Of a stretch of DNA of 33,071 nucleotides, positions 23,737-31,577 are shown piece by piece. Numbering within the stretch: the first letter of the stretch is position 1; each line of letters opens with the position of its first letter. Below the pieces are notes generated by a model. The model was not told the origin of the DNA. It searched no databases and was given only the letters and a program-made list of their open reading frames with translations. Source of the stretch: Bacillota bacterium. GTDB lineage: Bacteria > Bacillota > Clostridia > Oscillospirales > Acutalibacteraceae. Both the position numbers and the translations under genes were made by a program. Location of the stretch: NCBI GenBank assembly GCA_023418995.1, contig JAEZYP010000009.1:1-33071 (forward strand), in the 5' to 3' direction.

Positions 23737-24447
23737 TTGGAAGAAATCAAAAAAGCGTTTAAGGCAGCGTTTCCCGTAACGATTCCCGTTATGATGGGAT
23801 ATTTGTTTTTGGGAATGGCCTTTGGAATCCTCATGACGAACAAAGGGCTCTCCGCCATCTGGTCCCTGCTGATGAGCCTGTTTGTTTACGCCGGCTCCAT
23901 GCAGTTTGTGGCAGCCAATTTTTTCTCCTGCAGCGTTAATTGGGTCAGCATCATCTTTATTACCTTTATGGTAAATGTACGCCATGTGTTTTACGGGCTT
24001 TCCATGCTGCTGAAATTTCAACCCTTGGGCAGAAAGAAGCCTTATATGGTATTCTCACTGACGGACGAAACCTTTTCCCTGCTATGCTCCGCAAAGGTGC
24101 CGGTAGGCATCGACGCAAGCTGGTTCATGCTGTTTATTTCCCTTTTGGACCAGAGCTACTGGGTAATCGGCTCCGTTCTCGGCGCTCTGGTGGGCGCGGT
24201 GGTACCGTTCAGCACCAGGGGAATCGACTTTTCCATGACGGCGCTGTTCACCGCGAGTTTTGTGGAGCAGTGGCAGTCCACCAAAAATCATCTTTCCGCT
24301 GCAACCGGACTGGTCGCGTCGTTGTTCTGCCTATTGATTTTTGGCGCTTCCGGCTTTATTCTACCCTCCTTGATTGTAATCGTGCTGATCCTTACCGCGA
24401 CATACCAGAAAAGAAAACCGGAAAGCGAGGATGAAGTAAATGCCTAG
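23737..24447 (+). CDS. azlC: Branched-chain amino acid exporter, large subunit AzlC
   Basis: 236 residues from a TTG at 23737 preceded by GAGGCGG; the next methionine would cut into the first membrane segment. The AzlC pattern is clear: FPVTIPVMMGYLFLGMAFGI, YAGSMQFVAANFF, FMVNVRHVFYGLSML and the acidic FSLTDETFSLL. About seven membrane segments. With AzlD it exports leucine, isoleucine, valine and analogues. It overlaps azlD by 8 nt. Confidence 0.93.
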   Translation: MEEIKKAFKAAFPVTIPVMMGYLFLGMAFGILMTNKGLSAIWSLLMSLFVYAGSMQFVAANFFSCSVNWVSIIFITFMVNVRHVFYGLSMLLKFQPLGRKKPYMVFSLTDETFSLLCSAKVPVGIDASWFMLFISLLDQSYWVIGSVLGALVGAVVPFSTRGIDFSMTALFTASFVEQWQSTKNHLSAATGLVASLFCLLIFGASGFILPSLIVIVLILTATYQKRKPESEDEVNA

Positions 24448-24772
24448 CCTCCAAACCTCCCTCGCCATCATTGCCGCGGTTGCACTTGTCACGCTGTTTA
24501 CCAGAGCGCTTCCGTTCCTCCTGTTCCGTGATACGGGGAAGCTTCCGAAATTTATTACCTACCTCGGCGGAGTCCTGCCCTTCGCCATTATCGCGATGCT
24601 GGTTGTCTACTGCCTGAAATCGGTTTCCGTTTTTGCGTATCCCTACGGAATCCCGGAATTCCTTTCCGTCGCTGCCGTTGCTTTGCTGCACCGCTGGAAG
24701 CACAGTACGCTATTGAGTGTCGGCGGCGGGACCGTACTTTATATGGTTCTCATCCAGCTTGTGTTCTGCTAA
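24440..24772 (+). CDS. azlD: Branched-chain amino acid exporter, small subunit AzlD
   Basis: 110 residues, with about four membrane segments. LFTRALPFLLFRD and YLGGVLPFAIIAMLVVYCLK are typical of AzlD. The ATG at 24440 lies within the last codons of azlC (8-nt overlap), giving translational coupling. It is the obligate partner of AzlC. Confidence 0.92.
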   Translation: MPSLQTSLAIIAAVALVTLFTRALPFLLFRDTGKLPKFITYLGGVLPFAIIAMLVVYCLKSVSVFAYPYGIPEFLSVAAVALLHRWKHSTLLSVGGGTVLYMVLIQLVFC

Positions 24773-24808
24773 TCGAATTCCGTCACGCCAGAAAGGGATG
24801 GTCAAAAG

Positions 24809-25246
24809 ATGCAGATTCTTGTTGACGCGGATGCCTGCCCCGTAAAAGAGATCATTGTCCGGCGGGCAAAGGAAAAAAATATCCCGGTTACCATGCTGAT
24901 CGACACCAGCCATGTTCTGAATGACGGCTATAGCCGGGTGATTACGGTGGACAAAGGACGCGACAGTGCCGATATCCGTCTGGTAAACCTGATTGAACCG
25001 GGCGATCTCGTCGTAACACAGGACTACGGCGTAGCCGCGATGGCGCTTGCCAAAAACGCGTTTGTTCTAAATCAGAACGGGATGATTTATGACAACACCA
25101 ATATCGACCGGCTTCTGTTTGAACGCGCCCTCGGTCAGGAAATGCGCCGCGCGGGAAAAAGGTCGAGCAAAATCAAAAAACGCTCCAAGGCGGACGACGA
25201 AGCATTTGAACGGGCCTTTCTGCGTATGATTGGGAAGATTGGGTAA
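24809..25246 (+). CDS. YaiI/YqxD family protein (UPF0178, DUF188)
   Basis: 145 residues; the ATG at 24809 is preceded by AAGGGATGG. The family signature is complete: ILVDADACPVKEII at the N-terminus, then VDKGRDSADIRLVNLI, DLVVTQDYGVAAMAL and a basic C-terminus. The conserved aspartates and PIN/NYN-like fold suggest a metal-dependent nuclease, but the function has not been established. It probably ends the azlCD transcript unit. Confidence 0.9.
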   Translation: MQILVDADACPVKEIIVRRAKEKNIPVTMLIDTSHVLNDGYSRVITVDKGRDSADIRLVNLIEPGDLVVTQDYGVAAMALAKNAFVLNQNGMIYDNTNIDRLLFERALGQEMRRAGKRSSKIKKRSKADDEAFERAFLRMIGKIG

Positions 25247-25352
25247 TGATAATATCCTGCTTACCAGCGCGGTCGGTTATGATATAATAACTTGTTGATG
25301 ATTTTCGCAGCACGGTAAGTTTTCTCTTTTTTTATATCTCTCTGTTTAAATA

Positions 25353-25501
25353 TATAGTCGATTAACTTTAAAAACGGCTAAGTATTTATGCGTATTTTTT
25401 CATGATGTAAGGCGGACGACGAAATCAGGCTGGTGCCTGGCGAGCAGCACAGCGGAAAACAGACCGCAAAGACTGGTTGGTTTTGGAGTTAATTGACGAT
25501 A
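25353..25501. mobile_element. MITE-like element, copy 3
   Basis: A 149-bp copy, very similar to copy 1 but lacking about 11 bp near AACGCAGCAAC. The left end TATAGTCGATTAACTTTAAA and right end TTTTGGAGTTAATTGACGATA are imperfect inverted repeats. It ends 16 bp before the FAD-dehydrogenase start, so it lies in that gene's leader. Confidence 0.82.
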
Positions 25502-25517
25502 ATTAGGAAGGTTATTT

Positions 25518-26945
25518 ATGTACGATTTTGATGTTATTGTGATCGGCGCAGGTCCCGCCGGAATTTTTACCGCCCTGGAGCTGGATCGTATCGCTCCGGA
25601 TAAAAAGGTGCTGATCATTGATTCCGGCAGCACCATTGACCGCCGTGCCTGCCCTGCCAGAACCTCCGGTCAGTGTGCCCACTGCAAAACCTGCAATATT
25701 ATGAACGGCTGGGCAGGAGCGGGTGCGTTCTCGGACGGAAAGCTATCGCTTTCCGAAGAGGTCGGGGGCAACCTTACCGACTATATGCCACCGGAAAAAG
25801 CACGGGAGCTGATTCATTACGCCGATACCGTTTACCTGCAATACGGCGCGCCGGATAAGGTATTTGGCAAAAGCGACAAGTTCGCCGAAAAGGTTTCCTA
25901 CGATGCGCGTAAGGAAAACATTCAGCTGATTCCATGCCCGGTGCGCCATATGGGCACCGAGTACTCCTTTGAGGTGCTCCGTGCCATGTACCGCTACTTA
26001 TCCGGTCTTCCTAATTTTAAATTCATGGAATACACGACTGCGGATTCCATTTATGTGGAAAACGGGAGGGCTGAAGGTGTTTGGATTGTCAGCCGAACCG
26101 GAGAAAAAAGTCTGCTCCGCGCCCCCTACGTAGTTGCGGCGCCGGGACGCGGCGGCGCGGACTGGCTGGCACGAATCGCGCAGGAGAACCAGATATCCAC
26201 CACGAACAATGAGGTGGATATCGGTGTGCGCGTGGAGGTCCCGAACGCGGTGATGGATCACCTGACCAAAAACCTATATGAGGCAAAGCTTGTATACTAC
26301 TCCGATACCTTTGAGAACAAGGTGAGAACCTTCTGCATGAACCCGGGCGGAATCGTCAGCGAGGAGCACTACGAAGGCACAAACGGCGGAATCGCCGTGG
26401 TGAATGGGCACTCCTACGCAGACGAGGATAAGCACAGCGACAACACCAATTTTGCTATGCTGGTTTCCACAAAGTTTACGGAACCGTTCCGCCAGCCGAT
26501 TGAGTACGGCAGATATATCGCCCAGCTCGGCAATATGCTGACCGGGGGAGGAATTATGGTACAGCGTCTCGGTGACTTGCTGCTCGGTAGGCGCACAGAC
26601 GAAACGCGACTGAGGAAATCCACGACAGTTCCCACCCTGAAAAACGCGGTTCCGGGGGATTTGTCATTCGTTCTGCCCCACCGCCACCTTACCAGTATCG
26701 TGGAATCTCTGCGGGCATTTGATAAGCTGGCTCCGGGGCTTTACTCCAAGAATACGCTGCTTTACGGCGTTGAGGTGAAATTTTATTCCTCCAAGGTATC
26801 GGTTACCAGGCAGTTTGAAACGGCGATTGACAACCTCTACGCAATCGGCGACGGCGCGGGCATTACACGCGGTCTGATGCAGGCTTCCGTGACCGGCGTG
26901 GTTGTCGCGAGGGATATTGCGGAAAAGGGAAACAATAGATTGTGA
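25518..26945 (+). CDS. FAD-dependent dehydrogenase, COG2509 type
   Basis: 475 residues; the ATG at 25518 has AGGAAGG 7 nt upstream. The N-terminal dinucleotide-binding fold is DVIVIGAGPAGIFTALEL. A cysteine-rich segment CPARTSGQCAHCKTC (about 47-61) is followed by GWAGAGAFSDGKLSLS, a signature of the uncharacterised FAD-dependent dehydrogenases of COG2509. Near the C-terminus, LYAIGDGAGITRGLMQASV is the second FAD-contacting motif. The Cys pattern could be structural, redox-active or cluster-binding. The substrate is unknown. The promoter is probably upstream of the MITE: TTACCA, 16 bp and TATAAT ending at 25288. Confidence 0.85.
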   Translation: MYDFDVIVIGAGPAGIFTALELDRIAPDKKVLIIDSGSTIDRRACPARTSGQCAHCKTCNIMNGWAGAGAFSDGKLSLSEEVGGNLTDYMPPEKARELIHYADTVYLQYGAPDKVFGKSDKFAEKVSYDARKENIQLIPCPVRHMGTEYSFEVLRAMYRYLSGLPNFKFMEYTTADSIYVENGRAEGVWIVSRTGEKSLLRAPYVVAAPGRGGADWLARIAQENQISTTNNEVDIGVRVEVPNAVMDHLTKNLYEAKLVYYSDTFENKVRTFCMNPGGIVSEEHYEGTNGGIAVVNGHSYADEDKHSDNTNFAMLVSTKFTEPFRQPIEYGRYIAQLGNMLTGGGIMVQRLGDLLLGRRTDETRLRKSTTVPTLKNAVPGDLSFVLPHRHLTSIVESLRAFDKLAPGLYSKNTLLYGVEVKFYSSKVSVTRQFETAIDNLYAIGDGAGITRGLMQASVTGVVVARDIAEKGNNRL

Positions 26946-26949
26946 GCAA

Positions 26950-26988
26950 ACAGGCGGCGCATCCGGTCAAGCCGAATGCGCCGCCTGT
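26950..26988 (+). terminator. Strong hairpin after the FAD-dehydrogenase gene
   Basis: A 17-bp GC-rich stem with one mismatch: ACAGGCGGCGCATCCGG (26950-26966) with CCGAATGCGCCGCCTGT (26972-26988) and a 5-nt loop. It is followed by TCTGTTCT, a poor T tract. It may serve both this gene and the convergent lipoprotein gene. Confidence 0.75.
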
Positions 26989-27028
26989 TCTGTTCTACGG
27001 AGGACCGCAGCTCCCCACTCCCCTAAAG

Positions 27029-27424
27029 CTATAGGCATATTGACTTGAAAACATGATCCCGATAGACGTCCGTCACCGAACGATCCGGGTAATAACAAAA
27101 GATTTCTCCGTTCCTCTTGCTTACAATAATGGAAGGCTCCAGTGCATTATTGCTGTCGCAAATCAGGAACTGGTAAAATTCCTGCCCCTGATACATCAAT
27201 TTATCATTAATCATGTCCAGGGTATACTTTGTGTAATCCAAAGAAATTGTATTCTTCACCGCATTTTCTGCCTGCTTCAAATCAACATTCTGCGCGGCAA
27301 CCGGCTGAACGGTCGGCGGGACATTCGGAGCGCCCGGCTTTTGCGGCGCGGCGGTACCGCACGCGGTGAACACTGCCAGAACCAGCAGCAACCCTACAAT
27401 AATAGAAATCCAAGCTTTTTTCAT
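27029..27424 (-). CDS. Small lipoprotein of unknown function
   Basis: 131 residues from the ATG at 27424, which has GGAGG 7 nt upstream. A lipoprotein signal peptide MKKAWISIIVGLLLVLAVFTAC with the lipobox cysteine at 22 is followed by a Pro/Ala-rich spacer and a ~90-residue domain (AENAVKNTISLDYTKY to the end). The globular part contains IVSKRNGEIFCYYPD and looks like a small beta-rich extracellular domain that I cannot place in a family. It would be anchored on the outer face of the membrane. A TTGCTT/TATGAT pair with a 17-bp spacer upstream (27512-27540) could be its promoter. Confidence 0.75.
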   Translation of the reverse strand: MKKAWISIIVGLLLVLAVFTACGTAAPQKPGAPNVPPTVQPVAAQNVDLKQAENAVKNTISLDYTKYTLDMINDKLMYQGQEFYQFLICDSNNALEPSIIVSKRNGEIFCYYPDRSVTDVYRDHVFKSICL

Positions 27425-27678
27425 CTGACAGCCTCCATTCAAAACTTACTTTTCACAGCCACAGGCAACATCCTCTGCCAAAACCGATCCTAATGAATTT
27501 ACTCTATAACTATCATATTCCGCTGAAAAGGCAAAAGCAAGAAAAGCAACAGAACTGTAAGCCATTGCTACAAAACTGTAAACGCTGAAAAAATCAGTGT
27601 TTATGTGATCGAAGCCGCCGGTTTGTGTTATAATAAATCTCAACAAACCCATTCTATGTGGAAAGAAGCCAAAATAGT

Positions 27679-28635
27679 ATGCTGATTCATAAAAGTAAGG
27701 TTGTAATCGCGGGCTCCGGAGCGGTTGGTTCCGCCACTGCGTTCAGCCTCGTAACACAGGGTGTCTGCGATGAGGTGGTTCTGACGGACATCAATCCCGA
27801 AAAGGCTGTCGGTGAAGCGATGGACTTGCAGCACTGCATTGAGTACCTGAACCGCAACGTAATGGTACGGGCAGGAAGCTACCTGGACTGCGCGGACGCC
27901 GATATCGTGGTAATTACTGCTTCCGCTCCCTATGTGCAGGGGCAGAACCGGCTGGATATGCTTGAAACCAGCGAAAAAATTGTCAAAAGCATAGTCGAGC
28001 CAATTCAAGCCAGCGGATTTGACGGACATTATATTGTGATTTCCAACCCGGTCGACGTAATCTCCTACTACGTATATAAGCTTTCCGGTCTGCCGAGGAA
28101 CCAGGTAATCGGCACCGGAACAGCTTTGGATACCGCACGGCTGAAATGCCTGATCGCTGAAAAAATTGGTGTTGATCCAAGGAGCGTGCACTGCACGGTG
28201 ATGGGAGAGCACGGGGATTCCCAGATGGTTCCGTGGAGCCGCGTCACCGTGGGCGGAAAGGATTTTTATAATATCATTGCGGATAATCGCGACCGTCTGA
28301 ACGGCGTTGACCTTGATTCGCTGGTACACGAAACCGCGAAGGCCGGCTGGGAAATCCTGCACCGTAAGGGAAACACCAATTATGGCATTGCCACAACCAC
28401 AGCGGGAATCATCAAGGCGGTTCTCCACAACGAGAACCGGATTATTTCCGTTTCCACACTGCTTTGCGGCGAATACGGGGAATCCGGCGTATTCGCAGGC
28501 GTTCCCGCCGTACTGAACCGAAGCGGCGTAAAAGAGGTTGTCGAAGTGCGTATGACGGATGAAGAGCTGGAGAAATTTAAAAAATCTGTCTCCGTCATCC
28601 GTGAGTTTACCGGTAAATTAAAGATGAACAGGTGA
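27679..28635 (+). CDS. L-2-hydroxyacid dehydrogenase of the lactate/malate dehydrogenase family
   Basis: 318 residues from the ATG at 27679; the in-frame GTG at 27658 has no ribosome site. The NAD-binding motif is VVIAGSGAVGSATAFSL. Catalytic residues are conserved: R91 in GQNRLDM, D151 and R154 in LDTARLK, H178 in GEHGDSQ. The mobile substrate loop is unusual: the Gln that defines lactate dehydrogenases (Arg in malate dehydrogenases) aligns with Y85, in APYVQGQNR instead of ANQKPGETR. The closest overall pattern is L-lactate dehydrogenase. The substrate may nevertheless be a bulkier 2-oxo acid. A TATAAT box at 27629-27634 lies upstream. The gene is 9 bp from rlmI and probably co-transcribed with it. 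Confidence 0.85.
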   Translation: MLIHKSKVVIAGSGAVGSATAFSLVTQGVCDEVVLTDINPEKAVGEAMDLQHCIEYLNRNVMVRAGSYLDCADADIVVITASAPYVQGQNRLDMLETSEKIVKSIVEPIQASGFDGHYIVISNPVDVISYYVYKLSGLPRNQVIGTGTALDTARLKCLIAEKIGVDPRSVHCTVMGEHGDSQMVPWSRVTVGGKDFYNIIADNRDRLNGVDLDSLVHETAKAGWEILHRKGNTNYGIATTTAGIIKAVLHNENRIISVSTLLCGEYGESGVFAGVPAVLNRSGVKEVVEVRMTDEELEKFKKSVSVIREFTGKLKMNR

Positions 28636-28644
28636 GGAAGTTCC

Positions 28645-29874
28645 ATGAAACAAAACAGAGGATATCCCGTTATCAGCGTGACCAGAAAAGCGGAAAACAG
28701 CATTCAGACCGGGCACCCGTGGGTCTATAACACGGAGCTGGTCAGTACAGAGGGCGCCTATGAAAACGGAGACCTGGTCGACCTGATCAGCCCGCGCGGC
28801 AAATATCTGGGTACGGGCTTTATCAACGATAATTCCAAGATCAGGATACGAATTATTTCCCGAAATGCAAACGATACCTTTGATGAGGCTTTTTTTGAGC
28901 GCAGGCTTCGGCACGCCTGGGATTACCGCAAAAGCGTGATGGGGAGCGACGTCTCCTGCTGCCGCATTATTTTCGGCGAAGCAGATTTATTCCCCGGCTT
29001 GACGGTAGACCGAATGAACAATATTCTGGTTACTCAGACGCTCTCCCTTGGAATGGAACGAATGAAGCCGATGCTTTTCCATCTTCTCTATCAGATTCTG
29101 AAAGAGGACGGACAGACGATCGACGGTATTTATGAGCGCAACGACGTGGGCATCCGCGAGCTGGAGGGAATGAAACAGGGCAAGGGCTTTTTCCCTGTGG
29201 AAGGTTTGCCTCAGCCGGATTCGACCCGAACGGTAATCACCGAAAACGGAATTGAGTACGGGGTGGATTTTGAAAACGGACAGAAAACCGGCTTCTTCCT
29301 CGATCAGAAATACAACCGGCAGGCAGTCGCGAAAATCAGCCGGGGCAAACGTGTGCTGGATTGCTTTACGCACACCGGTTCGTTTGCGCTCAACGCGGCA
29401 AAGGGCGGCGCGGCGCATGTTCACGCAGTCGATATTTCTGAGGACGCAATCGCGATGGCACGGGAGAACGCGGTGAGAAACAACCTTCAGGATCATATGT
29501 CCTTTCAGGCGGTCAATGTGTTTGACTTGCTTACTGAGCTGCCCGGCGGCGCAAAAAGCGGGTTTGATTTCATCATTCTTGACCCGCCGGCCTTCACCAA
29601 ATCCCGCAGTACAGTAGAAAACGCGATGCGGGGCTACAAGGAGATCAATTTGCGCGCCATGAAGCTGCTGCCGCGCGGCGGTTACCTTGGCACCTGCTCC
29701 TGCTCCCATTTTATGACGGAGGAGCTGTTCCGCAATATGCTGCACAGCGCGGCTGCCGACGCACAGGTGATGCTCCGCCAGATTGAGGCTCGCCAGCAGT
29801 CGCCCGACCACCCGATTTTATGGAATGTTCCGGAAACCAATTACTTAAAGTTCTACCTCTTCCAGATTGTATAA
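28645..29874 (+). CDS. rlmI: 23S rRNA m5C methyltransferase, RlmI family
   Basis: 409 residues; the ATG at 28645 has GAGGAAG upstream. A PUA domain (about 1-80, HPWVYNTEL and GDLVDLISPRGKYLGTGF) is followed by an EEHD-like segment with FPGLTVDRMNN. The class I methyltransferase domain has VLDCFTHTGSFALNAA for SAM, ILDPPAFTKS, and CSCSHFM with the catalytic cysteine. E. coli RlmI methylates C1962 of 23S rRNA. It follows the dehydrogenase by 9 bp. Confidence 0.93.
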   Translation: MKQNRGYPVISVTRKAENSIQTGHPWVYNTELVSTEGAYENGDLVDLISPRGKYLGTGFINDNSKIRIRIISRNANDTFDEAFFERRLRHAWDYRKSVMGSDVSCCRIIFGEADLFPGLTVDRMNNILVTQTLSLGMERMKPMLFHLLYQILKEDGQTIDGIYERNDVGIRELEGMKQGKGFFPVEGLPQPDSTRTVITENGIEYGVDFENGQKTGFFLDQKYNRQAVAKISRGKRVLDCFTHTGSFALNAAKGGAAHVHAVDISEDAIAMARENAVRNNLQDHMSFQAVNVFDLLTELPGGAKSGFDFIILDPPAFTKSRSTVENAMRGYKEINLRAMKLLPRGGYLGTCSCSHFMTEELFRNMLHSAAADAQVMLRQIEARQQSPDHPILWNVPETNYLKFYLFQIV

Positions 29875-29932
29875 ATAACTTACCACGGAGGCTTCTCCCC
29901 TTGTAATAACCAAAGTTTTTGTATGACAATCC

Positions 29933-29978
29933 AATGCTTCTGCTTTCGTTTATGGCGAAGGCGGGAGCATTCCTTTTG
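29933..29978 (+). terminator. Terminator after rlmI
   Basis: A 16-bp stem with three G-T pairs, AATGCTTCTGCTTTCG (29933-29948) with CGAAGGCGGGAGCATT (29956-29971), a 7-nt loop and CCTTTTGTC. Confidence 0.8.
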
Positions 29979-29993
29979 TCTAAAAATTAATTC

Positions 29994-30022
29994 TTGACAA
30001 ACGGCTTTTTCCATTGTATGAT
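29994..30022 (+). promoter_or_regulatory. Promoter of the metY leader
   Basis: TTGACA (29994-29999), a 17-bp spacer and TATGAT (30017-30022). The predicted start near 30029 gives a ~200-nt leader before metY that includes the leader peptide. Confidence 0.88.
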
Positions 30023-30058
30023 AACAACAATAAATTCAAATATTACTAATTCGATATG

Positions 30059-30077
30059 ATTAATAATATTTATTAAT
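30059..30077. promoter_or_regulatory. AT-only palindrome in the metY leader
   Basis: ATTAATAA-TAT-TTATTAAT, an exact 8-bp inverted repeat about 30-48 nt after the predicted start and ending at the ribosome site of the leader peptide. It could be an operator or a weak RNA hairpin. I do not recognise a regulator motif. Confidence 0.4.
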
Positions 30078-30092
30078 GGAGGGGTCGTTATC

Positions 30093-30179
30093 ATGAAAAA
30101 ACAAAGATCATCCATGAGCCGGACTTTGTGCCGCTGCCGCCTGCATCAGCGAATGTGCGACTCCTGTTTTGCGGTATAA
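30093..30179 (+). CDS. Cysteine-rich leader peptide (28 aa) upstream of metY
   Basis: ATG at 30093 with GGAGGGG 8 nt upstream and TAA at 30177-30179. The peptide has cysteines at 13, 15, 22 and 25 and arginines at 5, 10, 14, 16 and 20; the core reads RTLCRCRLHQRMCDSCF. Four Cys codons in 13 positions is far above chance, and cysteine is the competing sulfur amino acid for metY. Cysteine-rich leader peptides are known to control sulfur-assimilation genes in several bacteria. It ends 48 bp before metY. A stalled ribosome would cover CTCCTG (30161-30166), which is complementary to the metY ribosome site. Too short for routine gene calling; I consider it real and regulatory. Confidence 0.75.
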   Translation: MKKQRSSMSRTLCRCRLHQRMCDSCFAV

Positions 30180-30218
30180 TTCATTCCATTCCCTTTATTA
30201 AAATTAATTTGCAGGAGG
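30161..30218 (+). promoter_or_regulatory. Potential ribosome-site sequestering pair controlling metY
   Basis: CTCCTG (30161-30166), in the last codons of the leader peptide, is perfectly complementary to CAGGAG (30213-30218) of the metY ribosome binding site; one more G-T pair extends it. When the peptide is translated freely this pairing could close metY, and a ribosome stalled at Cys codons 22 or 25 would keep it open. Confidence 0.5.
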
Positions 30219-30227
30219 ATTTTTATT

Positions 30228-31508
30228 ATGAGTGAAAGAAAATTAAGGTTTGAAACCATACAGCTGCATGCGGGTCAGGAAAAACCGGATCCGACTACGG
30301 GCGCGAGAGCCGTCCCGATTTACCAGACCACGTCCTTTGTGTTTAAGGATTCCGCTCAGGCGGCCGCCCGCTTCAGCCTTGCCGAAGGCGGCAACGTATA
30401 CGGCAGACTGATGAACCCGACCGAGGATGTTTTTGAGCAGCGCATCGCTGCACTGGAGGGCGGCATTGCCGCGCTTGCCACCGCTTCCGGCGCGGCCGCC
30501 ATCACCTACGCAATTCAAAATATTGCTCATTCCGGCGATCACATCGTCTCGGCAAATACCATTTACGGCGGTACGTACAATCTGTTTGCCCATACATTAA
30601 CGGCGTTCGGAATCACTACAACCTTTGTCGACCCGGGTATTGAGGGGAGCTTTGAGAAGGCGATTCAGCCGAATACCAAGGCTATTTTCGCGGAAACGCT
30701 CGGCAACCCGAATTCCAGTATTATTGATATCGACGCATTGGCCGATATCGCGCATAAACACGGAATTCCGCTGATCGTTGACAGCACCTTTGCCACTCCC
30801 TATCTTTTCCGTCCGATTGAGCACGGCGCGGATATCGTCGTTCACTCCGCGACAAAGTTCATTGGCGGCCACGGCACCACCCTTGGCGGCGTGATTGTGG
30901 ACTCCGGAAAATTTGACTGGGCGGCCTCCGGTAAATTCCCGTGGCTGAGCGAGCCGGACCCGAGCTACCACGGCATCAGCTTTACCAGAGACGTCGGCGC
31001 GGCGGCATATATTACCAGAATCCGTGTTATTCTCCTTAGAGATACCGGCGCAACCATCAGCCCGTTCAACTCTTTTCTGCTCCTGCAAGGCTTGGAAACC
31101 CTTTCCCTTCGTGTGGAGCGCCATGTAGAGAATGCTCTGAAGGTTGTTACATACCTTAGCAACCATCCGAAGGTGGAACGGGTAAACCACCCCGCCCTCC
31201 CGGACAGCAAATACCACGAGCTATACAAAAAATACTTCCCGAACGGAGCAGGCTCCATTTTTACCTTCGAAGTCAGGGGCGGCTCACAGGAAGCAAAAGA
31301 TTTTATCGACCGCCTTCAGATTTTCTCCCTTCTGGCTAATGTTGCCGACGTAAAGTCGCTCGTCATCCATCCGGCAAGCACCACCCACTCCCAGATGACC
31401 GAAAGCGAGCTGCTGGAGTCCGGAATTAAGCCGAATACCGTTCGTCTTTCCATTGGCACAGAGCATATTGATGATATTCTCTATGATTTGGAGCAGGCTC
31501 TTCAATAA
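30228..31508 (+). CDS. metY: O-acetylhomoserine sulfhydrylase (aminocarboxypropyltransferase)
   Basis: 426 residues; the ATG at 30228 has GCAGGAGG about 8 nt upstream. A fold type I PLP enzyme of the Cys/Met metabolism family: FETIQLHAGQEKPD at the start, GARAVPIYQTTSFVF, YGRLMNPT, IVDSTFATPYL, the PLP lysine K210 in VHSATKFIGGHG, and LVIHPASTTHSQM near the end. The length of ~425 aa and the insertion after the PLP lysine match MetY rather than MetB/MetC. It makes homocysteine from O-acetylhomoserine and sulfide; homocysteine is the substrate of MetH encoded at 14.8 kb. It is preceded by the cysteine leader peptide. Confidence 0.94.
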   Translation: MSERKLRFETIQLHAGQEKPDPTTGARAVPIYQTTSFVFKDSAQAAARFSLAEGGNVYGRLMNPTEDVFEQRIAALEGGIAALATASGAAAITYAIQNIAHSGDHIVSANTIYGGTYNLFAHTLTAFGITTTFVDPGIEGSFEKAIQPNTKAIFAETLGNPNSSIIDIDALADIAHKHGIPLIVDSTFATPYLFRPIEHGADIVVHSATKFIGGHGTTLGGVIVDSGKFDWAASGKFPWLSEPDPSYHGISFTRDVGAAAYITRIRVILLRDTGATISPFNSFLLLQGLETLSLRVERHVENALKVVTYLSNHPKVERVNHPALPDSKYHELYKKYFPNGAGSIFTFEVRGGSQEAKDFIDRLQIFSLLANVADVKSLVIHPASTTHSQMTESELLESGIKPNTVRLSIGTEHIDDILYDLEQALQ

Positions 31509-31545
31509 TTCAAATTAGATTATAACGCCTCCATTCCTACATTAT

Positions 31546-31577
31546 AAAAACGGCAGCCCGAAAAGGCTGCTGTTTTT
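31546..31577 (+). terminator. Terminator of metY
   Basis: AAAAACGGCAGCC / GGCTGCTGTTTTT stem with a short CGAAAA loop and a T5 tail; its A-rich 5' side could also work in reverse. Confidence 0.9.

Noticed and set aside
20317..25250. A complete BREX locus around pglX
   Set aside because: Neighbours are DUF554, AzlCD and YaiI; no PglZ, BrxA, BrxB, BrxC or BrxL features are present.
27446..27652. 68-codon minus-strand frame directly upstream of the small lipoprotein gene, with a hydrophobic middle and a CGCEK end
   Set aside because: No ribosome binding site at any start, it runs through the -10 box of the dehydrogenase gene and through a promoter-like pair for the lipoprotein. Probably not coding.
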